Shown here: piece by piece, positions 9,411 to 17,869 of the stretch
Position numbering within the stretch: the first letter of the stretch is position 1
Layout: the number at the start of each line of letters is the position of its first letter
NCBI GenBank assembly: GCA_020634375.1
Contig: JACKBX010000005.1
Span: forward strand, 1-64,000
DNA from: Ardenticatenaceae bacterium
Lineage (GTDB): Bacteria; Chloroflexota; Anaerolineae; Promineifilales; Promineifilaceae
Length of the DNA stretch: 64,000 nucleotides
Reading direction: 5' to 3'
The notes under the pieces: model-generated
What the model was told of the DNA's origin: nothing
The model's input: the letters and a program-made list of their open reading frames with translations, nothing else
The model's database searches: none
Translations under genes and position numbers: made by a program

Positions 9411-10559
9411 ATGCGCGACGTCAGTGTGATTGGTACATCTCAATTGCCTGTAAAAAAGCGCTGCGAGCGCAGCATCCGTACACTGGGCGCGGACGTGGTT
9501 CGCGCGGCACTGAATGACGCCGGTTTGGAGCGAGTTGATGCTTTGTATGTGAGCAACATGCTGAGTGATGAATTGCAGTCGCAAAAACATGTGGCGGCGT
9601 TGGTCGCCGATGAAGCAGGGCTGGCCGGTGTCGAAGCGCTTCAGGTACGGGCGGCAACGGCAAGTGGGGCGGCGGCGCTGCGTGTGGCCTACATGGCGGT
9701 GTCCAGTGGATTGGTGGAAACAGCCGTTGTCGTCGGCGTAGAAAAAATGAGCGATCTCATCCCCACCCCCGCCCTGGCCAAAGCCCTTGATGCGGAGCGG
9801 GAAGCGCCCGATGGGGCCACGCTCATCAGCCAAAACGCCCTGGCGATGCGGCTGTACATGGAACGGTACAACGTTTCCGCCGACGCGTTCACCCATTTTG
9901 CCGTAAACGCCCATCGCAATGCCCGGCAGAATCCCAATGCCATCTTCCGGGAGAAGGCGGTAACGGCGGACATGGTTCGGGCATCGCGGCCTATCGTGCC
10001 ACCCATCCGCCTGTACGACTGTGCACCCATTTGCGATGGCGCAGCGGCCGTTGTGTTGGCCCCTACAGCACGAGCGACGCAGTTTAGCGACACGCCGGTA
10101 CGTATCCTGGCCGCCACCGGGGCCACAGACCGCTTTCGTCTGTCCGACCGCTCTGATCCGCTGCAACTGCAAGCATCACACCTTTCGGCAGCGCAAGCAT
10201 TCCAAGAGGCCGATATTGAACGCAGCGCGGTGGATTTCTTTGAGCTGCACGACGCCTTTTCCATCATGTCCTGTTTGCAGTTGGAGGCAGTGGGGTTTGC
10301 CACGCCGGGCTGCGGCTGGCAGTTGGCCGAGGAAGGCGCCATTGCCCTGAACGGCCGTATTCCCATTGCCACGATGGGCGGACTTAAGGCACGGGGGCAT
10401 CCGATTGGGGCAACGGCCGTTTACCAAACCTGCGAGATTGTGCAGCAGTTAACCGGGCGAGCCGGCCCCAACCAATTGACCGACCCACACATCGCCATGC
10501 TGCAAAGCATCGGCGGAGCAGCAACAACCGTGTTCACCTTCCTGTTTGGCGGAGCATAA
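9411..10559 (+). CDS. Thiolase-family protein lacking the nucleophilic cysteine
   Basis: 382 residues; the ATG at 9411 follows GGGGG. It aligns by motif with SCP2/archaeal-type thiolases: R-A-A-T-A-S-G at ~80-86, E-L-H-D-A-F-S at ~275, G-G-L-K-A-R-G-H-P-I-G-A-T-A at ~323. The family motif is A-C-A-S-G, so the acylated cysteine is replaced by Thr83 here (codon ACG). Both catalytic-site histidines (H-D-A-F, G-H-P) remain. It may therefore be a non-catalytic or decarboxylating relative. No DUF35 partner is next to it. It is not related to the secreted-protein run upstream. Confidence 0.8.
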   Translation: MRDVSVIGTSQLPVKKRCERSIRTLGADVVRAALNDAGLERVDALYVSNMLSDELQSQKHVAALVADEAGLAGVEALQVRAATASGAAALRVAYMAVSSGLVETAVVVGVEKMSDLIPTPALAKALDAEREAPDGATLISQNALAMRLYMERYNVSADAFTHFAVNAHRNARQNPNAIFREKAVTADMVRASRPIVPPIRLYDCAPICDGAAAVVLAPTARATQFSDTPVRILAATGATDRFRLSDRSDPLQLQASHLSAAQAFQEADIERSAVDFFELHDAFSIMSCLQLEAVGFATPGCGWQLAEEGAIALNGRIPIATMGGLKARGHPIGATAVYQTCEIVQQLTGRAGPNQLTDPHIAMLQSIGGAATTVFTFLFGGA

Positions 10560-10789
10560 AGCAGTGCGTGTGAACGTTCCCCTTCATTCTTGACAACATC
10601 CTCCTCATCGTATAACTTTTTATCCATGTTCTATTGTCGGCAAGTCGCACCGAGCCGTGCCAGATGCTCCAGGGTATTTGGCCGTTGGTCGCTGCCACCA
10701 TTCACCCTGGTGTCCGGTGGGGAAATGAAATCATCAACCAGTCCACCCTTGTTACCGGATGCCGCCACATCTTAACAAGGAGAAACAAG

Positions 10790-11170
10790 ATGTCTGTCAA
10801 ATACACTGTTGTAGCCAAGAAAAACCCGCGTGATCCAGAGTCCCCGCCCAAGTATTACCCCGTGATCAACAGCAAAGGACGCACCAATCAACGCGCTTTA
10901 GCTGTCAAAGGTTCGCGGGAATCCACAATGGGCGCACCCGACCTGGCCGCCACCATGGAAAGCCTGCTGGCCCTCATTCCAGAGGAGTTGATTGCAGGCA
11001 ACATTGTAGACCTGGGCGATTTTGGCACATTCCGCCTCAGCATCAAGGGCGAGGGGGCAGATACAGAAGAAGAAGTCACCTCCCACAATATCAAACGTCT
11101 GACGGTGATCTTTACGCCAGGGAAGGAGTTCAAACTGGCTCTGTCGCGTGTGGAATACGAGAAAGGATAG
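10790..11170 (+). CDS. HU-HIG-type DNA-binding protein
   Basis: 126 residues from the ATG at 10790, with AAGGAGA 6 bp upstream. The pattern K-K-N-P-x-D-P-E-x-P-x-K-Y-Y-P at the N-terminus, then I-V-D-L-G-D-F-G-T-F-R-L-S and F-x-P-G-K-E-F-K, matches the HU-HIG group of histone-like proteins. That group is best known from Bacteroidetes. Expected role: non-specific DNA bending or nucleoid structure. A larger in-frame extension upstream lacks a ribosome-binding site and is rejected. It is followed by an array of inverted repeats. It sits at the edge of the longest stretch in the window that lacks ACGGCCGT. Confidence 0.85.
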   Translation: MSVKYTVVAKKNPRDPESPPKYYPVINSKGRTNQRALAVKGSRESTMGAPDLAATMESLLALIPEELIAGNIVDLGDFGTFRLSIKGEGADTEEEVTSHNIKRLTVIFTPGKEFKLALSRVEYEKG

Positions 11171-11190
11171 CCGTCAAAAGCAATCCCCAA

Positions 11191-11297
11191 AGAGATCAAG
11201 ACGACTTCCCAAACTCGTCTTGATCTCTTGCGCAACTGATCAAGACAATTTTGAAAATCGTTTTGATCAGTTGGTGAAGTCGTCTTGATCAGTTTTG
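11191..11297. repeat. Cluster of GATCAAGAC inverted repeats
   Basis: The first hairpin is 11191-11204 with 11215-11228, a perfect 14-bp stem. The second is 11234-11246 with 11260-11272, one wobble. A third half-site is at 11279-11297. It starts 21 bp after the HU gene stop. It could be a compound terminator or a multi-site operator. Confidence 0.8.
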
Positions 11298-11334
11298 CAA
11301 GCTGTAGATTTGGGTAGATGACAAGGAGGAAGTC

Positions 11335-11430
11335 ATGAATCAAACAAATTATGCAGATATTGTAATCATTCCGATTTTATTGCGCACATCGGTTGAAGCT
11401 TTTTCGGAAAAGTCATCCCTGAATATCTAA
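11335..11430 (+). CDS. Small ORF (31 aa) with a strong ribosome-binding site
   Basis: ATG at 11335, preceded by AAGGAGG with 5 bp spacing, one of the best Shine-Dalgarno sequences in the window. It encodes 31 residues, hydrophobic in the middle (D-I-V-I-I-P-I-L-L), ending S-L-N-I. Its stop overlaps the stop of the convergent LVIVD gene. It may be a real small protein or the remnant of a longer gene whose 3' part was replaced. No homology recognised. Confidence 0.4.
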   Translation: MNQTNYADIVIIPILLRTSVEAFSEKSSLNI

Positions 11431-12464
11431 TTCGTAAAGATAATAGGTAAGAACATCTTTATGATCGGGGGCGCTTCTACAATAAAAAATCCTGTGCTAC
11501 TAGCTGCGTAAATTCGATCTTCGCTTAAAACAATATCCCATGCATCTTCAATATCGTTATAGGCTGTAATGAATTTTGGGGGAGCAATTCCCCATTCATC
11601 CTGGTAAATACTGAAAACGTAGAGACCGACATCTTTGCCTACAAAAGCATATAGCTCATTCGCTGCTACTTCACGGCTTGATTCAGAATAAACAGCAACT
11701 GATTCGCCTAAATACACAAATTTCCATGGATCAGGCGACCAAGAAAAAACGGTCGTATATGTATAGCATACTGAAGAGCAACCATTGTCAACGGTAATCA
11801 TTCTCTTCCCTGTTACAGCCAGCCTACGCACATGCATTGATTCTGTCGCCACTTCATGTAAATCATTGAAGTTAGCAATATCTATTACTCTAATTCTGAA
11901 ACCGGAAGTACGCTCTAAAATAAAGGCATAATCTCCATACAGATCAAGGTCAAGCGGCTCCTCGAAATATGTGTTGTATTGCCCTGCCAATGTCAGGGTA
12001 GGCGAAGTTGTAATATCGTATATTTTCAGGCCGTTTCCGGAAAGAACAAAGACTAAGTTATCTCTAATTAGCGTTTTGGTAACCAAAGTCTGTTCTTCAT
12101 ATACACCAACACTGTTCGGTGTTATAGGGTCTGAAATATCTATCACTTGCATATTTGATTGGGTAGCAATATAGGCATATGAGCCTGAAACAGCAATATC
12201 GAAAACGAGCGCGCCCGCGTCCATTTGTCCTATGAATATAGGGTTTGTCTCATCGGATATATCTACCACCCCAAAGAGCGTATCTTGACCCACATAAGCA
12301 TACTGCCCTTGTACCGCCACCGTGCGCACATTCCCTGGCAAATGTCCTATGATGGTTGCCACATCTTCTTTATTTGCCTCAACTGGCATTGTCGCCTGGT
12401 TGTAACATATGAACGGAACCATAAACACTATCAAACTAATGACTGACTTGACTGGTTTGAACAT
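11427..12464 (-). CDS. Secreted LVIVD-repeat protein, AT-rich, FLPII tail
   Basis: 345 residues. A signal peptide at residues 1-24 is followed by repeated units such as Y-A-Y-V-G ... L-x-V-V-D-I-S-D-x-x-x-P, the LVIVD repeat that builds beta-propellers on cell-surface proteins. About six units are visible. The C-terminus reads K-M-F-L-P-I-I-F-T-N, a variant of the YLPLV tail. Base composition is clearly more AT-rich than the neighbours, and the gene contains no ACGGCCGT, both hints of recent arrival. Role unknown, likely surface binding. Confidence 0.8.
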   Translation of the reverse strand: MFKPVKSVISLIVFMVPFICYNQATMPVEANKEDVATIIGHLPGNVRTVAVQGQYAYVGQDTLFGVVDISDETNPIFIGQMDAGALVFDIAVSGSYAYIATQSNMQVIDISDPITPNSVGVYEEQTLVTKTLIRDNLVFVLSGNGLKIYDITTSPTLTLAGQYNTYFEEPLDLDLYGDYAFILERTSGFRIRVIDIANFNDLHEVATESMHVRRLAVTGKRMITVDNGCSSVCYTYTTVFSWSPDPWKFVYLGESVAVYSESSREVAANELYAFVGKDVGLYVFSIYQDEWGIAPPKFITAYNDIEDAWDIVLSEDRIYAASSTGFFIVEAPPIIKMFLPIIFTN

Positions 12465-12765
12465 AACAACAGCCCCTTTTCTATTCGTAAATTATTCTCC
12501 ATATGATAGCTTAACGCAGTAAATGACAAGTTTGTAAATAACCAATCGACCATGCCCTAACATTCGTGTGGTTGGTGCAATTGTGGAGGAGGAATTCTAT
12601 ACATAACACATTCAAAAGCTAACAAGTTGAAATCGCTCAGTTACACCATGAACAGCCAATATCATGGTGTATAATCCTTTTATGCTTAAGTACACAAACT
12701 ATTTGTTATAGCCACCGCCCATTGCTAACAGAACGCAATCAAGGTGAACTGTAGCGAACGAAAGT
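12465..12765. other. AT-rich intergenic region
   Basis: Holds the upstream region of the LVIVD gene (minus strand). It contains AT-rich runs but no convincing promoter pair, RNA gene or ORF. Confidence 0.4.
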
Positions 12766-12848
12766 CAGTATTCAGTAAGCAGTATTCGGTGATCAGTAAA
12801 AAGGCGCACTCGCCGATGACTGATTACTGGTAACTGCTTACTGAATAC
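12766..12848. repeat. Heptamer repeat with inverted arms (CAGTATT family)
   Basis: Five in-phase 7-mers at 12766-12800 (types CAGTATT, CAGTAAG) and four in-phase complementary 7-mers at 12819-12846 (types ACTGATT, ACTGAAT) form an imperfect stem of about 30 bp. It precedes the SnoaL-like gene. Confidence 0.85.
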
Positions 12849-12879
12849 GTCCACTCCCTTCGACAAGGTATCCACTACT

Positions 12880-13290
12880 ATGAAGATGTCACGCGTTGAG
12901 TCGGCGCTGCGTATTGTGCTGGCATTTAACGAAGCCTTCAACCGCCACGACGCTGCCGGGATGGTGCAGCTTATCAGCGATGACTGCATCTTTGAAACCA
13001 GCGCACCGGCTCCCGACGGCATTGTGTACGCGGGGAAGGAAGCCATCAGGCAGTATCTAACGGACTTCTTCCGCCAGTCGCCCCAAGCCCACATGGAAAT
13101 TGAAGACATTTTCGGCCTGGGGCTGCGCTGCGTGGCCCGCTGGCGATATGAGTGGGTCGGCGCCGCTGGTGAACGAAAACACATTCGGGGCGTGGACATC
13201 TTTCAAGTCAAAAATGGTTCCATCTGTGAAAGACTCTCCTATCAGAAGGGACACAGCGTACACAGTTCACCTGATTATTTGACGAAATAG
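12880..13290 (+). CDS. SnoaL-like / NTF2-fold protein
   Basis: 136 residues. The pattern A-F-N-x-H-D (residues ~20-25), L-x-S-D-D-C-x-F-E-T, G-K-E-A-I-R-Q-Y-L and G-V-D-I-F-Q-V-K-N-G near the end fits the polyketide cyclase SnoaL-like branch of the NTF2 superfamily. Members are small cone-shaped enzymes or binding proteins of varied function. ATGs at 12880 and 12886 are both possible; the ribosome-binding site is weak. Followed by a hydrolase on the same strand with a hairpin-rich spacer. Confidence 0.75.
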   Translation: MKMSRVESALRIVLAFNEAFNRHDAAGMVQLISDDCIFETSAPAPDGIVYAGKEAIRQYLTDFFRQSPQAHMEIEDIFGLGLRCVARWRYEWVGAAGERKHIRGVDIFQVKNGSICERLSYQKGHSVHSSPDYLTK

Positions 13291-13298
13291 GTTTTATA

Positions 13299-13372
13299 GG
13301 CGGTGGCGCACCGCCATGAGCATGGAGCGCAGGCGTCTCGCCTGCACACAGCAAACGAGACGTTCGCGCTCC
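13299..13372. repeat. Pair of GC-rich hairpins between two genes
   Basis: GGCGGTG (13299-13305) pairs with CACCGCC (13309-13315). GCAGGCG (13329-13335) pairs with CGCCTGC (13339-13345), nested inside GGAGCGC/GCGCTCC (13324-13330 with 13366-13372). It lies between the SnoaL-like and hydrolase genes. Confidence 0.75.
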
Positions 13373-13383
13373 CGGAGATAATC

Positions 13384-14259
13384 ATGCACGAGAAACGTGT
13401 AAAAACGAATCAGATTGAATTACAAATCCAAGACAATGAACATAAGGGCGAGGCCATCATCTTTCTGCATTTTAGCGGCGCAAACTTGATGATGTGGCAG
13501 CGAGCTATCCCTTACTTCCAAGACCTGTACCGCCTGATCCTGGTTGATTTGCGGGGACACGGTAAATCGCAGCAGGCGGAAAGCGGCTACCACATGGACG
13601 AGATGGCCCGCGATATTGTGGGGATGATGGCACATTTGGGTATTGACCGGGCACACATTGTGGGCAGTTCCTTAGGCGCAGAAGTTGGCTTGAGCATGGC
13701 TGCCAATTACCCAGACAAGGTAATCTCGCTGGTCTGTGATGGCGCGTTGAATAGTGAATACGGCCCATACGGAACCTGGGAAGGCAGCGAAGATGACTTC
13801 GAGGCACACGTAGCCGAACAATTGGAGAAAATCCGCAGTACTCCAGAAGCCTTCTTCCCTTCTGCTGAGGCGTTCGTTGCCTCCCGGCAAGCACTCTTTG
13901 AGCAATATGACTGGTGGAATGAGTATCTCGCAGCCACAGAGCAGCACGGCGTATACCAGACAGAGGACGGGCAGTACAGGAAGGCATTTGGCAGGCAGGC
14001 AACGGCCGTCTACATGGCAAACTACTACCACTACCGCTTCGAAGATTACTATGCCAAAGTCACCTGTCCCCTGCTCATGTTGGCAGAAAAAGATTCAGAA
14101 GACGAGCGGGAAAAAGCGGCAATGCAAGGATTAAAGGAGTTGGCCGCGCAAGGAGAAATCGCAGAAATTGACGAATGGGCACATCCCTACATGTGGTTCC
14201 TCAACCCAGAAGGGGCATGTCAAGCCATTCTAAAATTTCTGGGCAGCATAACAGCGTAA
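13384..14259 (+). CDS. Alpha/beta-hydrolase
   Basis: 291 residues from the ATG at 13384 (GGAG 7 bp upstream). Fold landmarks: F-L-H-F-S-G-A at ~25-31 (oxyanion region), D-L-R-G-H-G-K-S at ~53-60, nucleophile elbow G-S-S-L-G-A-E at ~95-101 with the catalytic Ser in the middle, and a late acid/His pair (D-E-W-A-H-P near 265-270). It is cytosolic, with no signal peptide. The likely reaction is hydrolysis of an ester, lactone or C-C bond; the substrate cannot be read from sequence. Confidence 0.85.
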   Translation: MHEKRVKTNQIELQIQDNEHKGEAIIFLHFSGANLMMWQRAIPYFQDLYRLILVDLRGHGKSQQAESGYHMDEMARDIVGMMAHLGIDRAHIVGSSLGAEVGLSMAANYPDKVISLVCDGALNSEYGPYGTWEGSEDDFEAHVAEQLEKIRSTPEAFFPSAEAFVASRQALFEQYDWWNEYLAATEQHGVYQTEDGQYRKAFGRQATAVYMANYYHYRFEDYYAKVTCPLLMLAEKDSEDEREKAAMQGLKELAAQGEIAEIDEWAHPYMWFLNPEGACQAILKFLGSITA

Positions 14260-14303
14260 ACTAGCCATAGATGCATCAACACGTCGAGTAACTCACTCGG
14301 TAA

Positions 14304-14346
14304 AGAAGGGGGTAAGGCGGCAAACGCTTTGCCCCCTTCTTGTTTG
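14304..14346 (+). terminator. Probable intrinsic terminator after the hydrolase gene
   Basis: AGAAGGGGG (14304-14312) pairs with CCCCCTTCT (14332-14340), followed by TGTTT. The T-tract is weak. Confidence 0.6.
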
Positions 14347-14402
14347 CCCCTTTTGCGCTAAAATAAGCATACTGGCACATTTGCCACTCCCTGGAGGCCC
14401 AT

Positions 14403-16457
14403 ATGCGCTCAATGACTGGCCTGGCCTGGCGCAATCTACAAGAGCACCGGCTGCGCACCCTGCTTAGTTTGATCATCATCAGCTTTGGCGTTGCCATGAC
14501 GCTGGCAGCAGAATACATGAGCAGCGCCCTACTCAGCACGCTGACACAGGCGGGTGAAGGCGACCTGCAAATTACACACGGCTTTATTGTGGAACAGTTC
14601 GACCAAACGGTCAGCTTGGTGGGCTATGTTCTGCTGGCAGCCACCGCCTTTCTCATTTTCAATACGTTTGCCATGACGATGAACCAACGACGGCAGCAAA
14701 TTGGCTTGCTGCGCTCGCTAGGCATGACGCGGCGGCAAGCACTGTGGCTGGCGCTGCTGGAAGCATTATTTATGGGCAGCCTGGGCACGCTGGCAGGACT
14801 GTTAACAGGGCCATTATTGGGCAGCGGCGTGATAAGTTTGCTGCGCCTTGTGGCCGGGGAAGTGCTGGTGTTTGGTCAACCACAAACTTCGTGGCAAACG
14901 GTTTTAACGGCCGTTACCCTCGGCCTCGGCATCACCTTACTTGCTTGCTTACTTCCAGCGTGGCAGGCAACGGCCGTTCCCCCACTCGCCGCCCTGCGCG
15001 AACCCCAACCCCGCACCCGCCAATCCCCAACCTCTAATCTCCAATCACTCTATCTCCCCACCCTCTTCATTCTCCTGCTTTTTGCCCTGTTAGCTGTGCG
15101 CCCGCCCGGAAATTGGACAAACAGCCGTTGGAATCTGCCATTGACCCTGCTCTTTGTCTTGCTCTGGCTGGGCTGTCTGGGTTGGCTGCTGCCGACACTG
15201 CTGCGCGGCATGGGCATCGGAGTCAGTCAATGGTTGGGGCGGCGTTGGATAAACGGCCGTCTTCTGGGCGAAAACATGCAGCGTGCGCCGGGGCGCGTCA
15301 TCCTCACTGTGCTGACACTGGCATTAGGGGTGGGCAGCATCTCCGGTATTACCGGCTTCATGGGTTTCGCCTTCGACGACCTGCTTGGCGACTCTATGCA
15401 CCGTCTCTCCGAGGAGCATACCTGGGCCGTCTTTCCCTTTGACCTGGAGCAAGGTGTCGCCGGGCTGGCAACTATGGACCAACTGCTGCTGCCAGATGAG
15501 ATTATTGCCGATTTTACGGCCGTAACTGCGGGACAAGCGGACACGGCCGTCTTCCGCTTCGCCCTGGTTCCCGAACTGTCATTGTTGGGTGAAAGCTACT
15601 TCACCTATGCCATCGAACCGGAGACGCTGCAACGCATCCCCTCCCTCTTCCGCTTTATTGAGGGCAATTGGGACACGGCGATGCCCATTATGCAGGCTGG
15701 ATGCGGTGCGCTGGTCGTGCCAATGGTAGCGGAGAAGAATGGGGCAGGCGTTGGCGACACCATCAGCATCACCGGGCAGAATGGCCCCATACCCTGCACG
15801 ATTGCCGGGTTGGGCACAGGCTACGCCAACGCCTCCATCATTGGTATTAATATGGCTGAGGCGGTGGGTGCTACCGCCCCCATCGGCCTGACTATTGTGC
15901 CCCGACGCGGCGCAAACCTGGCAAAGTTGCAGACAGATTTAGAGGAAATGGACGGCCGTTACCCAAACTCCCACCTCACCAACATGCGCGACTTTACTGC
16001 TATCGAAACAGAGTTGATTGACACGGTTGGCTTGACCTTTAATGGGCTGCTGCTGCTCACCATCATTGCCGCCGCGCTGGGCGTCATCAACACAACCATG
16101 ATGAGCGTAAGCGAACGACAGCAAGAGTTTGGGCTGCTGCGGGCCGTTGGCGCAACGCGGCGGCAAGTGCAGCAAGTGGTGGTCGGCGAGGCATTGTTGA
16201 TTGGGCTACTGGGCGGCCTGCTGGGACTCATAGCTGGCACGGGTATCACGTTGATTATCGTTACCACTTACGGCGGACATCCCTGGGGCGTGTCAGACCT
16301 GGCGCTATGGCCTGCGGCGTGGCGCAATGGGCAAGCGGCCTTTGTCAATGGCCTGCTGGGCCTGGTTGCCACACCATTCATCAGTGCCGCAGCAGCACGA
16401 GGGCCGATCAAAAGAGCGCTACGGGGAACGGCCGTGCAAACACTCTACAACACATAA
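14403..16457 (+). CDS. FtsX/MacB-type ABC transporter permease
   Basis: 684 residues with two FtsX permease units. The first is at ~65-195 and contains Q-I-G-L-L-R-S-L-G-M-T-R-R-Q. The second is at ~545-670, with E-F-G-L-L-R-A-V-G-A-T-R-R-Q. The outer-face domain before the first unit is very short (~30 residues), while the one before the second (~330-540) is normal MacB_PCD-like. No ABC ATPase gene adjoins it. A 28-bp heptamer repeat at 15019-15046 is translated in the linker after the first unit. Likely role: lipoprotein or lipid handling, or export, with an ATPase encoded elsewhere. Confidence 0.85.
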   Translation: MRSMTGLAWRNLQEHRLRTLLSLIIISFGVAMTLAAEYMSSALLSTLTQAGEGDLQITHGFIVEQFDQTVSLVGYVLLAATAFLIFNTFAMTMNQRRQQIGLLRSLGMTRRQALWLALLEALFMGSLGTLAGLLTGPLLGSGVISLLRLVAGEVLVFGQPQTSWQTVLTAVTLGLGITLLACLLPAWQATAVPPLAALREPQPRTRQSPTSNLQSLYLPTLFILLLFALLAVRPPGNWTNSRWNLPLTLLFVLLWLGCLGWLLPTLLRGMGIGVSQWLGRRWINGRLLGENMQRAPGRVILTVLTLALGVGSISGITGFMGFAFDDLLGDSMHRLSEEHTWAVFPFDLEQGVAGLATMDQLLLPDEIIADFTAVTAGQADTAVFRFALVPELSLLGESYFTYAIEPETLQRIPSLFRFIEGNWDTAMPIMQAGCGALVVPMVAEKNGAGVGDTISITGQNGPIPCTIAGLGTGYANASIIGINMAEAVGATAPIGLTIVPRRGANLAKLQTDLEEMDGRYPNSHLTNMRDFTAIETELIDTVGLTFNGLLLLTIIAAALGVINTTMMSVSERQQEFGLLRAVGATRRQVQQVVVGEALLIGLLGGLLGLIAGTGITLIIVTTYGGHPWGVSDLALWPAAWRNGQAAFVNGLLGLVATPFISAAAARGPIKRALRGTAVQTLYNT
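15019..15046 (+). repeat. Heptamer repeat inside the FtsX-type gene
   Basis: Four in-phase 7-mers of the GCCAATC/TCCAATC type, translated in frame as part of a hydrophilic linker (S-P-T-S-N-L-Q-S). Same unit type as the hydantoinase insertions at 61.5-62.6 kb. Confidence 0.7.
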
Positions 16458-16466
16458 GGAATAACC

Positions 16467-17153
16467 ATGAACAAACGAGAGCAACGCATTTACACACTTA
16501 CCATGATAGCCTGCATCCAATTTGTCATCCTCACCCTGACAGCCATGTTCTTCTACTCCGGCGGCACGTTAGCCAACCCAACCCATAGCGGCTATGCATT
16601 TTTTAGCAATTTCTTCAGCGATTTGGGAATGATCGAAAGCCATTCTGGCGCAGTCAACACGACTGCCAGCGCCCTCTTTACCACCGCTCTCACTCTGGCC
16701 GGAATAGGATTAGTCCTCTTTTTCACCACCTTCCCGCACTTCTTTGCACAAACACGCAGCGGGCAGGTTGTAAGTCTGTTGGGGTCTACTTTCGGTGTTA
16801 TCTGTGGACTTTCATTTATCGGTATCGCCTTTACACCGGCAGATAAATTTATCGACGCACACACGAGATTTGTTTACGATGCGTTTACTACTTTTCTTGT
16901 TGTAGTCATTTTCTACAGCATAGCTATTTTTCTGCACAAAACGTACCCCAATGTGTATGCAGGGGTGCTGCTTGTGTTTGCCGTGCTGCTGGCTGGCTAT
17001 TTGTGGCTGCTCTTCTTTGGCCCGGATGTGCAATCGGAGGCAGGGCTGCTCATCCAAGTTACCGGGCAAAAGGTCATCGCCTATGCCGCTATCATTGCTT
17101 TGCTGATTGTGTCTTATGGCGCACGCCAGCAAACGATACTTGCCGGGGAGTGA
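16467..17153 (+). CDS. DUF998-like integral membrane protein
   Basis: 228 residues with six predicted membrane segments (~12-32, 70-92, 103-122, 137-157, 165-185, 200-220). The F-F-S-D-L-G-M motif after the first segment resembles the F-L-S-x-L-G signature of DUF998. It starts 9 bp after the permease stop and overlaps the methylase start by a few bases, so the three are probably co-transcribed. Function unknown. Confidence 0.7.
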   Translation: MNKREQRIYTLTMIACIQFVILTLTAMFFYSGGTLANPTHSGYAFFSNFFSDLGMIESHSGAVNTTASALFTTALTLAGIGLVLFFTTFPHFFAQTRSGQVVSLLGSTFGVICGLSFIGIAFTPADKFIDAHTRFVYDAFTTFLVVVIFYSIAIFLHKTYPNVYAGVLLVFAVLLAGYLWLLFFGPDVQSEAGLLIQVTGQKVIAYAAIIALLIVSYGARQQTILAGE

Positions 17154-17791
17154 TGATGTCTTTTGAAATCTGGCAGTGCAGCAATGCGTCTTGTCGCTTT
17201 CGCTTTCCGGCAGAGGTGGGTATGCAGCAAGCGCAGCGCTGCCCGCGCTGTGGGCAACCCACACAAGTTGTGGGCCAGGTGCAGGAAAACGGGGAAATGG
17301 GAACGGCCGTTCCCACTCCTCCCCCTTCTTCCCCACCGCTTGCCGCCTTGCTCGATAATATCCGCAGTATCCACAATGTTGGTTCCATGTTCCGCACAGC
17401 CGATGGCGCAGGACTGAACCATCTTTATTTGTGTGGCATCACAGCGACACCTGAGCATCCTAAACTGGCAAAAGCGGCATTGGGAGCACATGAGGCGATA
17501 CCCTGGTCACAATGGAACAATGGAGTGGATACGGCCGTTTCGCTTCAAGCGCAAGGGTATACATTGTGGGCTATCGAGGCTACGCCGCAAGCGGAACCGC
17601 TTTATGAGGCGGAGATCACACTGCCCGGCCCTACTGCCCTCATTGTGGGTAATGAAAAAGCGGGGGTCGACCCCGGTCTCCTAACGCTGTGTGATCGTGT
17701 ATTTTGTTTGCCCATGTACGGCCGTAAACGCTCATTAAATGCGGCCGTCGCCTTCGGCATTGCCGCTTACACCATCAGAGCAAGAGGTTAA
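17153..17791 (+). CDS. TrmH/SpoU-family RNA methyltransferase with N-terminal zinc ribbon
   Basis: 212 residues. ATG at 17153 or 17156, overlapping the preceding TGA, with GGGGAG upstream. Residues ~8-38 form a Cys4 zinc ribbon (C-x4-C ... C-x2-C). After a P-rich linker comes a SpoU methylase: N-I-R-S-I-H-N-V-G-S-M-F-R-T at ~70 (motif 1 with the catalytic-site Arg), I-V-G-N-E-K-A-G-V at ~165 (motif 2) and L-P-M-Y-G-R-K-R-S-L-N-A-A-V-A at ~188 (motif 3, SAM-binding trefoil knot). It should 2'-O-methylate a tRNA or rRNA; the target is unknown. Confidence 0.9.
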   Translation: MMSFEIWQCSNASCRFRFPAEVGMQQAQRCPRCGQPTQVVGQVQENGEMGTAVPTPPPSSPPLAALLDNIRSIHNVGSMFRTADGAGLNHLYLCGITATPEHPKLAKAALGAHEAIPWSQWNNGVDTAVSLQAQGYTLWAIEATPQAEPLYEAEITLPGPTALIVGNEKAGVDPGLLTLCDRVFCLPMYGRKRSLNAAVAFGIAAYTIRARG

Positions 17792-17869
17792 GCGATGACA
17801 ATCTTAATGGGAGATTTGGCACCAGGTCGGATATGGCTCCTTCGTCTGGAAGGAAGCTGGCTCCTAGTA

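Noticed and set aside
9165..10172. 335-codon ORF on the minus strand
   Set aside because: It lies opposite the thiolase-family gene, has no ribosome-binding site and shows no protein-like motifs; an antisense shadow.
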